From JAYRZB01 sp041916675 (GTDB lineage Bacteria > Pseudomonadota > Alphaproteobacteria > Rhizobiales > Devosiaceae), in NCBI GenBank assembly GCA_041916675.1, contig JAYRZB010000003.1, forward strand, positions 124,001 to 188,000: a DNA stretch of 64,000 nt, given 5' to 3'. The position numbers were made by a program, and so were the translations under genes. Position 1 is the first letter of the stretch. Each line of letters starts with the position of its first letter. The notes under the pieces are model-generated. The model saw only the letters and a program-made list of their open reading frames with translations. It was not told where the DNA came from and searched no databases. Shown piece by piece: positions 1-7,776 of the stretch.

Positions 1-419
1 GCACCGCACTGGCCGATATCACCGCCGACGACCTTGGGCGGGCGCTCGATGAGCTTCTGCCATGGGCCATGCGCTCCAACATTGATCGCATGCTGCCAAG
101 CCATTTCCTCGCCCCCTCGGGCTCCAGTGTGCCGATTAACTATGAGACCGACAACGGTCCAACCCTTGAAATCCGGGTGCAGGAACTGTTCGGGCTCGAC
201 CGTCACCCCAGCGTTGCCGGTGGCAAGGTCGGCTTGCTGCTGGTGTTGCTCTCCCCTGCCCACCGCCCCATCCAGACCACGCGCGATCTGCCCGGCTTCT
301 GGCGCGGTTCGTGGGCCGATGTCGCCAAGGACCTCAAGGGCCGCTACCCCCGCCACTACTGGCCCGATGACCCGCGAAACGCCCAGGCCACCAACCGCGC
401 CAAACCGCGCGGCACCTGA
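1..419 (+). CDS. hrpB: ATP-dependent helicase HrpB, C-terminal end (5'-truncated by window)
   Basis: Only the last 138 or so codons are present; the reading frame begins at base 3 and stops at 417-419. The visible part resembles the HrpB-specific C-terminal domain of this DEAH-box RNA helicase family: a stretch reading LPSHFLAPSG, then INYE and PTLEIRVQELFGL, and a closing DVAKDLKGRYPRHYWPDDP that is typical of HrpB ends. The helicase motor motifs lie outside the window. HrpB is a superfamily 2 helicase, presumably cytoplasmic, whose exact bacterial role is poorly defined. It converges on the next gene, with only 3 bases between the two stop codons. Confidence 0.88.
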   Translation, partial: TALADITADDLGRALDELLPWAMRSNIDRMLPSHFLAPSGSSVPINYETDNGPTLEIRVQELFGLDRHPSVAGGKVGLLLVLLSPAHRPIQTTRDLPGFWRGSWADVAKDLKGRYPRHYWPDDPRNAQATNRAKPRGT

Positions 420-422
420 TTG

Positions 423-2051
423 CTAATCGGCTTCGCCCAGCGCCGCCGGGCGCGGCACCAGCGGCGCACGGATCGCGGCCTGCCCGCCGCCCGGCGCGGG
501 AGCCTCTTCCTGTCGGCTCGAACAATCGCGCCGCGTACACAGCCGACACGCTGGCCCCACCGGCACATCGGCGCTGTCATCATCCAGTGCCAGCCCCCGG
601 CCATAGACAGTGGCATCGGCGTGCAGCACATCGCAGGCCAGCATCACCGACGATGGTACCGGCTGGTCGGCAAAGGTCGAATGCCGCTTGGCCACCGTCC
701 GCGCCAAAAACAGGTAGCGCGACCCATCCGAGAACCGCACCACCTGCCGCACCAGCGTGCCGGGCGTCCGGAACGCTGAGTAGATCGCCCACAACGGGCA
801 GGCATGCCCCGAATTGGGCAGCAGCAGACCGGGCAGCGGAAAATGCTTGGTCAGCCGCCCGGCGGGGTCGGAACGCAGAAAACCGAAGGGAATGCCCGAG
901 CGCCCGGGCTGGCGCAGCGTCACCAGCCGATGCGTCACCTGCTCAAAACTCGCCGTATAGGCCTGGCTCAAATAGTCGATGTCATAGCCGCTGCGCTCGG
1001 CGTCGGCGAGAAACCGGCCATAGGGAAACACCACTGCCCCAGCCAAGTACGACGCCATGGCCCGGAACCCGAGACGCCGCGCCACCGCCGAGGTCAATTG
1101 CGGTCGGTCGATACTGGCCTCGATCACCTCAGGCACCAGCAGCTCTGCATAGAGCCGCGCCAGCTGGAATTGCCGGGTTGCCGCTGTCGTGCTGGTCTGG
1201 AACCACATCGAGCGCGCATCGGAGGTAAACACATACTGCCCGGGGAAGCCCCGGTCATCGATTTCCTGCCCCGCCCCGCGCCGCACGCTTACCCCAAAAC
1301 GCTGCCCCAGCGCCTCGGTCAGCGTGGCTTCGCCAAAGGGCCCCAAGCGCTCGATCTCGCTGCGTATCTCAGCCGCCGCCGCCTCTAGCGTGGGGAAATA
1401 GTTCTTTTCGTCGATGATCAGATCATCAAGCTCACGGATCGGCGAGATCGCCCGGCGCGACTGGCTGGTGCGGTCAAACTGCCCGATCAGGTTCTGCGCC
1501 ACATCAGTCATGCGCCTTGTCTCGTGGGTGATAGAGGCCACGAATTTCCGGCGCTCCGCATCGTCAAGATCCGGCACATCCTCAAGAATTTCCGCACCCG
1601 ACCGTACCGCCGTGATGCCCGAGAGGATCTGGTGCAGCAATTGCGAGAACAAGGGGTCGGCACGCAGCCGGTTGGCGTAGGAGTCGGCATTGGCCAGTGC
1701 CTCGCTATAGGCCTTGTGCAACCGCGCCAGCGCCGCCGCCCCAGCCGGATGCTGCGCCACCAGTTCCCGCGCCTCGTCCGGGGCAAAATCGAGCCCCTCG
1801 AGCAGCGGGTCGGAAAAGGCTTCATCGAGGTCCTGCAGCAGCTTGTGCTCGGCATCCCCGGTCAGTTGGTCAATGCCGATGTCGAGATTGGCGGCAATCC
1901 GGTGCAGCAGCGATCCGCCCACGTCACGGCGGTTGCGCTCGATCAGGTTCATGTAGCTCGGCGATATCCCCACCAGCCGCGCCAGATCTGCCTGCGAAAT
2001 CTTCAACGACTTCCGTCGATTGCTGATCTTGATCCCGATGGGCCCGCGCAT
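423..2051 (-). CDS. XRE/ScfR-family transcriptional regulator (short-chain fatty acyl-CoA regulator type)
   Basis: A 542-residue cytoplasmic DNA-binding protein. An N-terminal XRE helix-turn-helix (about residues 5-60, with SQADLARLVGISPSYMNLIE) is followed by a long middle region, an IrrE/ImmA-like segment and the ScfR C-terminal domain. It ends with a cysteine cluster CRLCTRRDC that is also found in the paralogue at 3987-5396. Known ScfR members (PccR, RamB, MccR) sense short acyl-CoAs and control propionate, glyoxylate or methylcitrate genes. The protein is longer than the usual 470 or so residues because of an extra segment after the HTH. The ATG at 2051 has GGGAGG five bases upstream; a TTG seven codons earlier (2072) is possible but less likely. 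It lies directly downstream of aceA on the same strand. The effector is unknown. Confidence 0.85.
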   Translation of the reverse strand: MRGPIGIKISNRRKSLKISQADLARLVGISPSYMNLIERNRRDVGGSLLHRIAANLDIGIDQLTGDAEHKLLQDLDEAFSDPLLEGLDFAPDEARELVAQHPAGAAALARLHKAYSEALANADSYANRLRADPLFSQLLHQILSGITAVRSGAEILEDVPDLDDAERRKFVASITHETRRMTDVAQNLIGQFDRTSQSRRAISPIRELDDLIIDEKNYFPTLEAAAAEIRSEIERLGPFGEATLTEALGQRFGVSVRRGAGQEIDDRGFPGQYVFTSDARSMWFQTSTTAATRQFQLARLYAELLVPEVIEASIDRPQLTSAVARRLGFRAMASYLAGAVVFPYGRFLADAERSGYDIDYLSQAYTASFEQVTHRLVTLRQPGRSGIPFGFLRSDPAGRLTKHFPLPGLLLPNSGHACPLWAIYSAFRTPGTLVRQVVRFSDGSRYLFLARTVAKRHSTFADQPVPSSVMLACDVLHADATVYGRGLALDDDSADVPVGPACRLCTRRDCSSRQEEAPAPGGGQAAIRAPLVPRPAALGEAD

Positions 2052-2063
2052 CCCGGCCTCCCT

Positions 2064-2098
2064 GCCTGTCAATCACTTTACACCAGAGATTGACAGGC
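2064..2098. promoter_or_regulatory. 11-bp perfect inverted repeat upstream of the ScfR gene
   Basis: GCCTGTCAATC (2064-2074) and its exact reverse complement GATTGACAGGC (2088-2098) are separated by 13 bases. The dyad begins 13 bases upstream of the ATG at 2051, as expected for an operator, most simply an autoregulatory one. The spacer contains TGTAAAG on the minus strand, a heptamer also present in the repeats before the second ScfR gene. A hairpin ending aceA transcription is an alternative, but there is no T tract. Confidence 0.5.
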
Positions 2099-2161
2099 TT
2101 GGGAAGGGAGGTTGCTCCGGGACGAACTCGCCCTGCCCGGCGCAGCATTCTTTCGAAAGGT

Positions 2162-3463
2162 CTAGAACTGGGCGCGCTCGGTCGAATGCTCCATCGCGGT
2201 CGTTGAGCTCATGCCCTCGCTGACCGTGGTCGCCACCGCATCGAAGTACGAGGTGCCAACCTCGCGCTGGTGCCGGGTGGCGGTGAAGCCATGCACCTCG
2301 GCGGCAAACTCCGCCCGTTGCAGCCGGGAGTAGCCCGCCATGCCCTCTTCCTTGTAGCACCTGGCCAATTCGAACGTCGTCAGGCTCAGGTTGTGGAAAC
2401 CGGCCAGCGTAATGAACTGATACTTGTAGCCCATCGCCCCCAGCTCACGCTGGAACACTTTCATATCGGCTTCGTCCATGTGCTTGGCCCAATTGAACGA
2501 GGGCGAGCAGTTATAGGCCAGCATCTGGTCCGGATACTGTTTGTGGATCGCGTCGGCAAAGCGCTTGGCGTCCTTCAGGCTCGGGGTCGATGTCTCGCAC
2601 CAGATCAGGTCAGCATAGGGCGCATAGGCAAGGCCTCGGGCAATCGCCGCCTCGAGCCCGCCCTTGAGGCGATAGAACCCTTCTTCCGTGCGTTCGCCGG
2701 TCACGAATGGGGCGTCATATTCATCAACGTCCGAGGTGATCAATTGCGCTGCTTCAGCGTCGGTTCGCGCCATGATCAGGGTCGGCACGCCCATCACGTC
2801 CGCCGCTAGCCGCGCCGCATTCAGCGTCTGGATGAACGTGCGCGTCGGGACCAACACCTTGCCGCCAAGGTGGCCGCACTTCTTTTCCGAGGCAAGCTGG
2901 TCTTCAAAGTGCACGGCGGCTGCACCCGCCTCGATCATGGCCTTCATCAGCTCGAACACATTGAGCTGCCCGCCAAACCCTGCCTCGGCATCAGCGATAA
3001 TGGGCACGAAGTAGTCGATATCGGGCGTCTTGATCCCATCGGCCTTTTCCATCGTCTGGATCTGGTCGGCCCGTTGCAGGCCCTTGTTGATGCGCTTGAC
3101 GATGGCAGGCACGCTATCGGCAGGATAAAGGCTCTGATCGGGATAGATATTGCCCGAGGTGTTGGCATCCGCCGCAACCTGCCAGCCAGACAGATAGATA
3201 GCCTTCAGCCCGGCCTTGACCTGCTGCACCGCCTGATTGCCGGTAAACGTCCCCAGGGTAGGCACGAAATCCTCAGTGTGCAGCAGTTCCCAGAGCCGTT
3301 TGGCACCGTTCTCGGCCAGTGTGTAGCGGATCGGCAATGAACCAGCGAGGCGCCGCACATCGGCCGGCGTGAAATTCCGGCGGATATTCTTCCACCGGTC
3401 CGGCGCCCATTCCGGAGCGGCGAAGCTTTCGGGCGGCAGGCCGGTAGCGGGTTTGTCGAGCAT
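2162..3463 (-). CDS. aceA: Isocitrate lyase
   Basis: Cleaves isocitrate to glyoxylate and succinate, the first step of the glyoxylate shunt, allowing growth on acetate and fatty acids. The 433-residue protein has the family length. The catalytic signature KKCGH is at residues 194-198 (Cys196), and the metal-binding region around IIADAEAGFGG and the FEDQ segment are present. The start at 3463 gives MLDKPATG and follows a strong GAGGAGG ribosome site; an upstream in-frame extension of 36 codons looks non-coding. Malate synthase is not in the window. Two ScfR/RamB-type regulators flank it at 423-2051 and 3987-5396, which fits control by acyl-CoA status. Confidence 0.97.
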   Translation of the reverse strand: MLDKPATGLPPESFAAPEWAPDRWKNIRRNFTPADVRRLAGSLPIRYTLAENGAKRLWELLHTEDFVPTLGTFTGNQAVQQVKAGLKAIYLSGWQVAADANTSGNIYPDQSLYPADSVPAIVKRINKGLQRADQIQTMEKADGIKTPDIDYFVPIIADAEAGFGGQLNVFELMKAMIEAGAAAVHFEDQLASEKKCGHLGGKVLVPTRTFIQTLNAARLAADVMGVPTLIMARTDAEAAQLITSDVDEYDAPFVTGERTEEGFYRLKGGLEAAIARGLAYAPYADLIWCETSTPSLKDAKRFADAIHKQYPDQMLAYNCSPSFNWAKHMDEADMKVFQRELGAMGYKYQFITLAGFHNLSLTTFELARCYKEEGMAGYSRLQRAEFAAEVHGFTATRHQREVGTSYFDAVATTVSEGMSSTTAMEHSTERAQF

Positions 3464-3594
3464 GATGTCCTCCTCAGGGTATGTTTGGCCGTGGCGGCTC
3501 ATGGCCGCATTGCTGGCAAGGGTTGGGAATTGGGTTGGCGGCTCACACCTTGCGCCCGGCCGCCTGGCCATGGCGGGCGGAGCGAGCCACCAAG

Positions 3595-3828
3595 TCAGGC
3601 GCGGCGGGCGAAAGTTGCCGCCACCATGGGCGCACCGTCGAACAGGCTGATGGTCTCCGGCCCATTGGCCACGGTGAAGCGGTGCTGGCCGACCCGATGC
3701 ACAATCGCATAGCTTTTCTCGGCCAGCCCCTGCGCCTTGAACTGACTCATCACCTCCGCCATCGAACCGGCTATAATGGTCACGTAGTCGTTCTCTCCGG
3801 CGTCGCGTGCTTCCATTGCGTTTGTCAT
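3595..3828 (-). CDS. Small protein of unknown function upstream of aceA
   Basis: A 77-residue protein I do not recognise. It has no signal peptide, membrane segment or cysteine. It starts MTNAMEARDAGENDY and contains FTVANGPETISLFDG and a basic end. The start at 3828 is fixed by a strong GAGGAGGAC site. The leader CCTGAGGAGGAC is identical to the one before aceA (131 bases downstream), so the two genes share a translation signal and probably a promoter in the 3829-3986 interval. Its position between aceA and the divergent regulator suggests a role tied to the glyoxylate shunt, but this is inference from neighbourhood only. Confidence 0.6.
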   Translation of the reverse strand: MTNAMEARDAGENDYVTIIAGSMAEVMSQFKAQGLAEKSYAIVHRVGQHRFTVANGPETISLFDGAPMVAATFARRA

Positions 3829-3920
3829 CGCGTCCTCCTCAGGTACCGAATTTTCGATGATGTAAAGATTTGACAATTCGCCAGAACATGCAACAGATAT
3901 AGTGAAATCAGCGTGTTAAG

Positions 3921-3969
3921 CTGTAAATGCCTGTAAAGAACAACGGGTAGTTCTGTAAATCCTGTGAAG
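3921..3969. promoter_or_regulatory. Two tandem CTGTAAA repeat pairs, likely ScfR operator
   Basis: CTGTAAAT at 3921 and CTGTAAAG at 3931 form one pair (10-base period). CTGTAAAT at 3953 and CTGTGAAG at 3962 form a second (9-base period). The pairs are 32 bases apart, close to three helical turns. A further TGTAAAG lies at 3861. The block is in the divergent interval between the aceA-side small gene and the ScfR gene starting at 3987. Known ScfR regulators bind paired repeats of TTTGCAAA type; the reverse form TTTACAG here is similar in style but not identical. Confidence 0.5.
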
Positions 3970-3986
3970 TTCCGGAGGAGGTCTGC

Positions 3987-5396
3987 ATGGCTTTGGGAGA
4001 AGATCCGCTGATCGGCAGCCGCATCAAGCGGCTCCGGCGCCAGAAAGGTTTGTCCCAGGTGCAACTGGCTGAAGCCGTTGGCATTTCGGGCAGCTATCTG
4101 AACCTGATCGAGCACAACCGCCGCCGCATCACCGTGGCACTGTTGTTCAGCCTCGCCGGGTTTCTCGGCGTCGAGCCGGGCGAGCTTGCTGAGAACGATG
4201 AGAGCCGCCTTACGGGCGATCTGATGGAAGCGTTCGGCGACGACGCCTTTGGCGATACGGATGTGACCAACCAGGACATCCGCGACCTCGCCAGCGCCCA
4301 CCCCAATGCGGCGCGCGCGGTGCTGCAACTGTTCGATCGCTACCGCGCACTGAGCCAGTCATCGGGCAAAGGCACCGCCACCGGCATGGCAGGCGGCTAC
4401 CACGTCGCCACCGAGGCCATCTCGGACTTCCTGCAGGAGAACGCCAATTTCTTTGAGTCCCTGGAAGCCGCGGCCAATCGCGTTCGGCAGGATATCGATA
4501 CCTCCGGGGATAGCTTCGATCAGGGGCTAAAGACTTATCTCTTCAATGTCTTCGGCATCGACTGGCGCTTTGCAGCCCTCTCCGCCGGCCTCGCCCGCCG
4601 GCTGGACGATGGCGGGCGTACCCTGTCAGTGTCCGATACCTTGCCAAGCGAAACGGCCACGTTCACCGTGGCCCATCACCTCGGCCAGATTGCTGCAAAT
4701 GCTGAGATTTCAGCCATCATCGCGCAGAGCAATCTACCCGAGGGCGACGCTCCGGCGCTGGCCCGTAACGTTCTCGCCGCCTACTTCGCCGCCGCCTTGA
4801 TCATGCCCTACGAACCCTTCCTCAGGGCATGCCGCGACACGCGCTACGACATCGAGCGCCTCTCCCGCCGCTTCCGCGCCAGCTTTGAGCAGGTCTGCCA
4901 CCGTATGACCACTTTGCAGCGCCCCGGCGCTTCCGGCATTCCCATGCACCTCGTCCGCACCGACATTGCCGGCAACATCTCCAAACGCTTCTCGCTGTCC
5001 GGCATCCATATCCCGCGACACTCCGGTGCCTGCCCACGCTGGAACGTCTATTCGGCCTTCCTCCACCCGGAGGAGATCAATGTGCAGATTTCACAGATGC
5101 CCGAAGGTCCAAAATTCTTCTGCATCGCCAAGGCATTCACCAAGGGCGGCCATCGCTACAATGCGCCACGCCGACACTTTTCCATCGGCCTGGGCTGCGC
5201 CATCGGCCACGCTTCGAGCATGGTCTATTCCGATGGCATAGACCTCTCGAACCCGGCGCAGGTTGTGCCTGTCGGCGTTGGCTGCCGCATCTGCCCGCGC
5301 CTCGATTGCGGACAGCGCGCGCACCCGCCTGCCGACCATCGCTTCACGCTTGATGAAGGCAACAGGCCAGAAAGCCTTTACGCGCGAATGACTTAA
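3987..5396 (+). CDS. XRE/ScfR-family transcriptional regulator (RamB-like)
   Basis: A 469-residue regulator with the canonical ScfR architecture. It has an N-terminal XRE helix-turn-helix (about residues 11-65, containing LSQVQLAEAVGISGSYLNLIE), an IrrE-like middle and a C-terminal ScfR domain with GCRICPRLDCGQRAHPP near residues 430-447. Family members sense short acyl-CoA and regulate glyoxylate, propionyl-CoA or methylcitrate genes. Divergent orientation from aceA makes this the best candidate for the aceA regulator. The ATG at 3987 follows GGAGGAGG. It is a paralogue of the gene at 423-2051, sharing the HTH pattern and the terminal cysteine motif; the other is about 70 residues longer. 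Confidence 0.88.
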   Translation: MALGEDPLIGSRIKRLRRQKGLSQVQLAEAVGISGSYLNLIEHNRRRITVALLFSLAGFLGVEPGELAENDESRLTGDLMEAFGDDAFGDTDVTNQDIRDLASAHPNAARAVLQLFDRYRALSQSSGKGTATGMAGGYHVATEAISDFLQENANFFESLEAAANRVRQDIDTSGDSFDQGLKTYLFNVFGIDWRFAALSAGLARRLDDGGRTLSVSDTLPSETATFTVAHHLGQIAANAEISAIIAQSNLPEGDAPALARNVLAAYFAAALIMPYEPFLRACRDTRYDIERLSRRFRASFEQVCHRMTTLQRPGASGIPMHLVRTDIAGNISKRFSLSGIHIPRHSGACPRWNVYSAFLHPEEINVQISQMPEGPKFFCIAKAFTKGGHRYNAPRRHFSIGLGCAIGHASSMVYSDGIDLSNPAQVVPVGVGCRICPRLDCGQRAHPPADHRFTLDEGNRPESLYARMT

Positions 5397-5446
5397 AGAC
5401 AGACGCGCGTAAAGCGATTCAACGACTTAACGTAGTGATTCAGCCG

Positions 5447-5839
5447 TTATTGGGCGGGCGTGAACGTTGCGAGATAGGCAATGACATCGGCAATATCTTT
5501 GTCTTCCTTCAGGCCGACAAAAGCCATCTTGGTGCCCTTCACAAGGCCCTTGGGATCCTTGAGATAAGTTGTCAACGTGGCTTCATCCCAGATCAACCCA
5601 CCGGCGCCGGCCTCGATCATTGCGGGCGAGTACTTGAACCCCTCGACGGTGCCTGCGGTACGGCCAATAAGTCCATTCAGCACCGGGCCCACCTTAGCCT
5701 TGGCGCCATCGCCGACGGCATGGCAGGCCATGCATTTCTTGAACACCGTTTCGCCGCTGGCGGCATCGCCCGCCGCAACCGCGGGGAGCGCGAGGGCGGC
5801 GAAGGTGAGCGCCGCAATGGAAAGAGCCCGGATCATCAT
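5447..5839 (-). CDS. Class I c-type cytochrome (cytochrome c2/c550-like)
   Basis: A 130-residue periplasmic electron carrier. A signal peptide (MMIRALSIAALTFAALALPA, then VAA) precedes a mature domain with one haem site CMACH at residues 36-40 and a likely distal methionine in GTKMAFVG. The size and pattern fit soluble cytochrome c2/c550 proteins that shuttle electrons between the bc1 complex and oxidases. The start at 5839 uses GGAGAAC immediately upstream; an ATG three codons earlier is possible. It converges with the ScfR gene ending at 5396. An FNR/FixK-like box at 5943-5956 suggests induction at low oxygen. Confidence 0.92.
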   Translation of the reverse strand: MMIRALSIAALTFAALALPAVAAGDAASGETVFKKCMACHAVGDGAKAKVGPVLNGLIGRTAGTVEGFKYSPAMIEAGAGGLIWDEATLTTYLKDPKGLVKGTKMAFVGLKEDKDIADVIAYLATFTPAQ

Positions 5840-6209
5840 GTTCTCCAATTACAAAGTCTGGTTGTGGGCAAAATGCGCCCTTCGCGCGAGCAGGGGAACC
5901 CGTCATTTCGCCGCACAATGCCACTGTCTGAAACGATGCACTTTGATCTCGCTCAAGCCCAGTTCAGTGACCGTTGTCATGGAATGGCGCACCACCGTCA
6001 CACCAGCGCCTCAGGCTGAAGCGCCAGCGATTCCGGCATCTTCAGGCAGGCACTGCGTCCGCTCGTAGAATGGCTCGGGCAACCTGCAATCAGTACCAAT
6101 TTAAACTTTTGTATGGAGATTGTATATTCGGTCTAAATCTGACAACATCGCCTTGGGTTGCTCAAAAAAGCGAACCTAAGGAGAAACAGACTTTGGGGAG
6201 AGTGAACAA
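5840..6209. other. 370-base intergenic region between divergent cytochrome c and ABC transporter genes
   Basis: No convincing gene. A frame of 79 codons at 5974-6213 has no ribosome site and an unlikely composition. The left part holds an FNR/FixK-like box (listed separately). The right part is AT-rich and holds TTGTAT at 6109-6114 and 6120-6125, an 11-base direct repeat placed where the promoter or operator of the transporter operon should lie. Confidence 0.6.
5943..5956 (-). promoter_or_regulatory. FNR/FixK-type box upstream of cytochrome c
   Basis: TTGATCTCGCTCAA matches the FNR/FixK consensus TTGAT-N4-ATCAA at nine of ten defined positions. It lies about 104 bases upstream of the cytochrome c start at 5839. 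That is compatible with activation from about -41 of a promoter that leaves a leader of roughly 65-70 bases. The regulator itself is not in the window. Confidence 0.6.
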
Positions 6210-7028
6210 ATGAAATGGACACCGCTGGTAGCCGTGGCTGCCATGGTTTCGCTGTTGGGTGCCCAGCCGGTCTTGGCTGACAAACTCGATGACATCATCG
6301 CCTCGGGCAAGCTGCGCTGCGCAGTCGTGCTCGATTTCCCGCCCATGGGTTCGCGTGATGAAAACAACAATCCAGTTGGCTTCGATGTCGACACTTGTAA
6401 CGACCTCGCCAAGGTTCTGGGCGTGGAAGCTGAAATCGTCGAAACCCCCTTTCCAGATCGTATTCCCGCTCTGATCTCGAACCGCGCCGACGTCGGCGTG
6501 GCTTCGACTTCGGATACGCTTGAGCGCGCCAAGACCATCGGCTTCTCGATCCCCTATTTCGCATTTACCAATGTGGTTCTGACCCGCGAAGATGCTGGCA
6601 TCGACACCTATGACAGCCTCAAGGGCAAGAAGGTCGGCTCGGTCGCCGGCGTGTTCGAAGGCATTGCGCTCGAAGCAAGCGTCAATGAATGGGCTGACCC
6701 AGCCGGTTCGTTCCGCTCTTACCAGAGCCAGGCTGACGTGTTCCTGGCACTGAGCCAGGGTCAGATTGATGCCACCGTGGTGACCTCGACCGTGGCGGCA
6801 GCAACCGTTGCCTCGGGCAAGTTCCCGGGCCTCAAGATCGGCGGCGACGCCCCCTATCTGGTTGACTATGTGTCGCTGATCGCGCTTCGCAACGAACAGG
6901 GCCTGATCAACTATCTCGACCTTTTCGTGAACCAGCAGGTCCGCACTGGCCGCTATAAAGAACTTTACGACAAGTGGGTTGGTCAGGGCACGCTGCCCGA
7001 CCTGACCATTCCGGGCGTCTATCGCTGA
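6210..7028 (+). CDS. Amino-acid ABC transporter substrate-binding protein (family 3)
   Basis: A 272-residue periplasmic binding protein with a clear signal peptide (MKWTPLVAVAAMVSLLGAQPVLA). The mature protein has the bacterial solute-binding family 3 pattern: DDIIASGKLRCAVVLDFPPMG, then PVGFDVDTCNDLAKVLGV, and RADVGVASTSDTLERAKTI. It delivers a polar or small cyclic amino acid to the two permeases downstream; the exact ligand cannot be read. A hairpin at 7040-7063 separates it from the permease genes, which would keep binding protein in excess. The GTG-rich leader at 6200-6209 includes GGGAGAG as the ribosome site. Confidence 0.92.
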   Translation: MKWTPLVAVAAMVSLLGAQPVLADKLDDIIASGKLRCAVVLDFPPMGSRDENNNPVGFDVDTCNDLAKVLGVEAEIVETPFPDRIPALISNRADVGVASTSDTLERAKTIGFSIPYFAFTNVVLTREDAGIDTYDSLKGKKVGSVAGVFEGIALEASVNEWADPAGSFRSYQSQADVFLALSQGQIDATVVTSTVAAATVASGKFPGLKIGGDAPYLVDYVSLIALRNEQGLINYLDLFVNQQVRTGRYKELYDKWVGQGTLPDLTIPGVYR

Positions 7029-7039
7029 CATGCCTTTGA

Positions 7040-7068
7040 GGGAGCGCTTGCAAAGGCGCTCCCTTTCT
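7040..7068 (+). terminator. Stem-loop between binding protein and permeases (partial terminator)
   Basis: GGGAGCGC (7040-7047) pairs with GCGCTCCC (7056-7063) around an 8-base loop, followed by TTTCTC. It begins 12 bases after the binding-protein stop. In binding-protein operons such stems usually stabilise the upstream message or terminate part of the transcripts, raising the binding protein to permease ratio. Confidence 0.7.
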
Positions 7069-7107
7069 CATTGACTTGAGCACAGGCTAATCGGGGGCGC
7101 GCTCGTC

Positions 7108-7773
7108 ATGTTCAACTACACGTTCCACTGGCGCCCCGCACTCATGGCGCTGCCACAGTTGCTCGAAGGCGCGCTGGTTACAATCCAGATTGCAGTTCTC
7201 TCGATGCTGATCGGCATCGTGTTCGGTGTCGCCCTTGCACTTGCCAGAGGCTCCGAGAACAAGTTTCTGAGTGGCATCGCGACGGTGTGGGTGGAGGCGG
7301 CCCGCAATACACCCGCGCTATTCCAGATTTACATGGCCTATTTCGGCCTCGGCCAACTCGGCATCCACCTCGATAGTTTTGCAGCGCTGCTGGGCGGCAT
7401 TGCATTCAATAACGCAGGCTATCTGGCCGAGACCTTCCGCGGCGGCTTGCGCGCTGTGCCTCATACCCAGGTCCGCGCCGCGCGCTCTCTCGGATTTGGA
7501 CCGGTCGCGGCATTCCGGCTGATCGTTCTGCCGCAGATGTTCCGGGCTGTCTTTCAACCCATGACCAATCAGATGGTCTGGGCTATTCTGATGACGTCCC
7601 TGGGCGTTGTGGTCGGCCTCAACACTGACTTGACCGGCGTTACGCAGGAGTTGAACGTCAAGACGTTCCGTACCTTCGAGTACTTCGCCATTGCCGCCGT
7701 CATCTACTATCTGATCGCCAAGTTCATCACCCTTGCTGCAAGGCTGATCTCCTGGCGACTGTTCCGGTACTAG
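7108..7773 (+). CDS. Amino-acid ABC transporter permease (HisM/GlnP family)
   Basis: A 221-residue inner-membrane subunit with about five membrane segments. The family EAA loop is present as NNAGYLAETFRGGLRAVPHTQVRAARSLGF (split here for length: NNAGYLAETFRGGL, then QVRAARSLGFG), which contacts the ATPase. It starts at 7108 after the stem-loop that follows the binding-protein gene. The next permease begins three bases after its stop, so the two are co-translated and should form a heterodimer channel. Confidence 0.93.
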   Translation: MFNYTFHWRPALMALPQLLEGALVTIQIAVLSMLIGIVFGVALALARGSENKFLSGIATVWVEAARNTPALFQIYMAYFGLGQLGIHLDSFAALLGGIAFNNAGYLAETFRGGLRAVPHTQVRAARSLGFGPVAAFRLIVLPQMFRAVFQPMTNQMVWAILMTSLGVVVGLNTDLTGVTQELNVKTFRTFEYFAIAAVIYYLIAKFITLAARLISWRLFRY

Positions 7774-7776
7774 GGG

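Noticed and set aside
5974..6213. 79-codon frame in the gap before the ABC transporter
   Set aside because: No ribosome site, unlikely composition, and it runs into the start of the binding-protein gene. The region is better read as regulatory.
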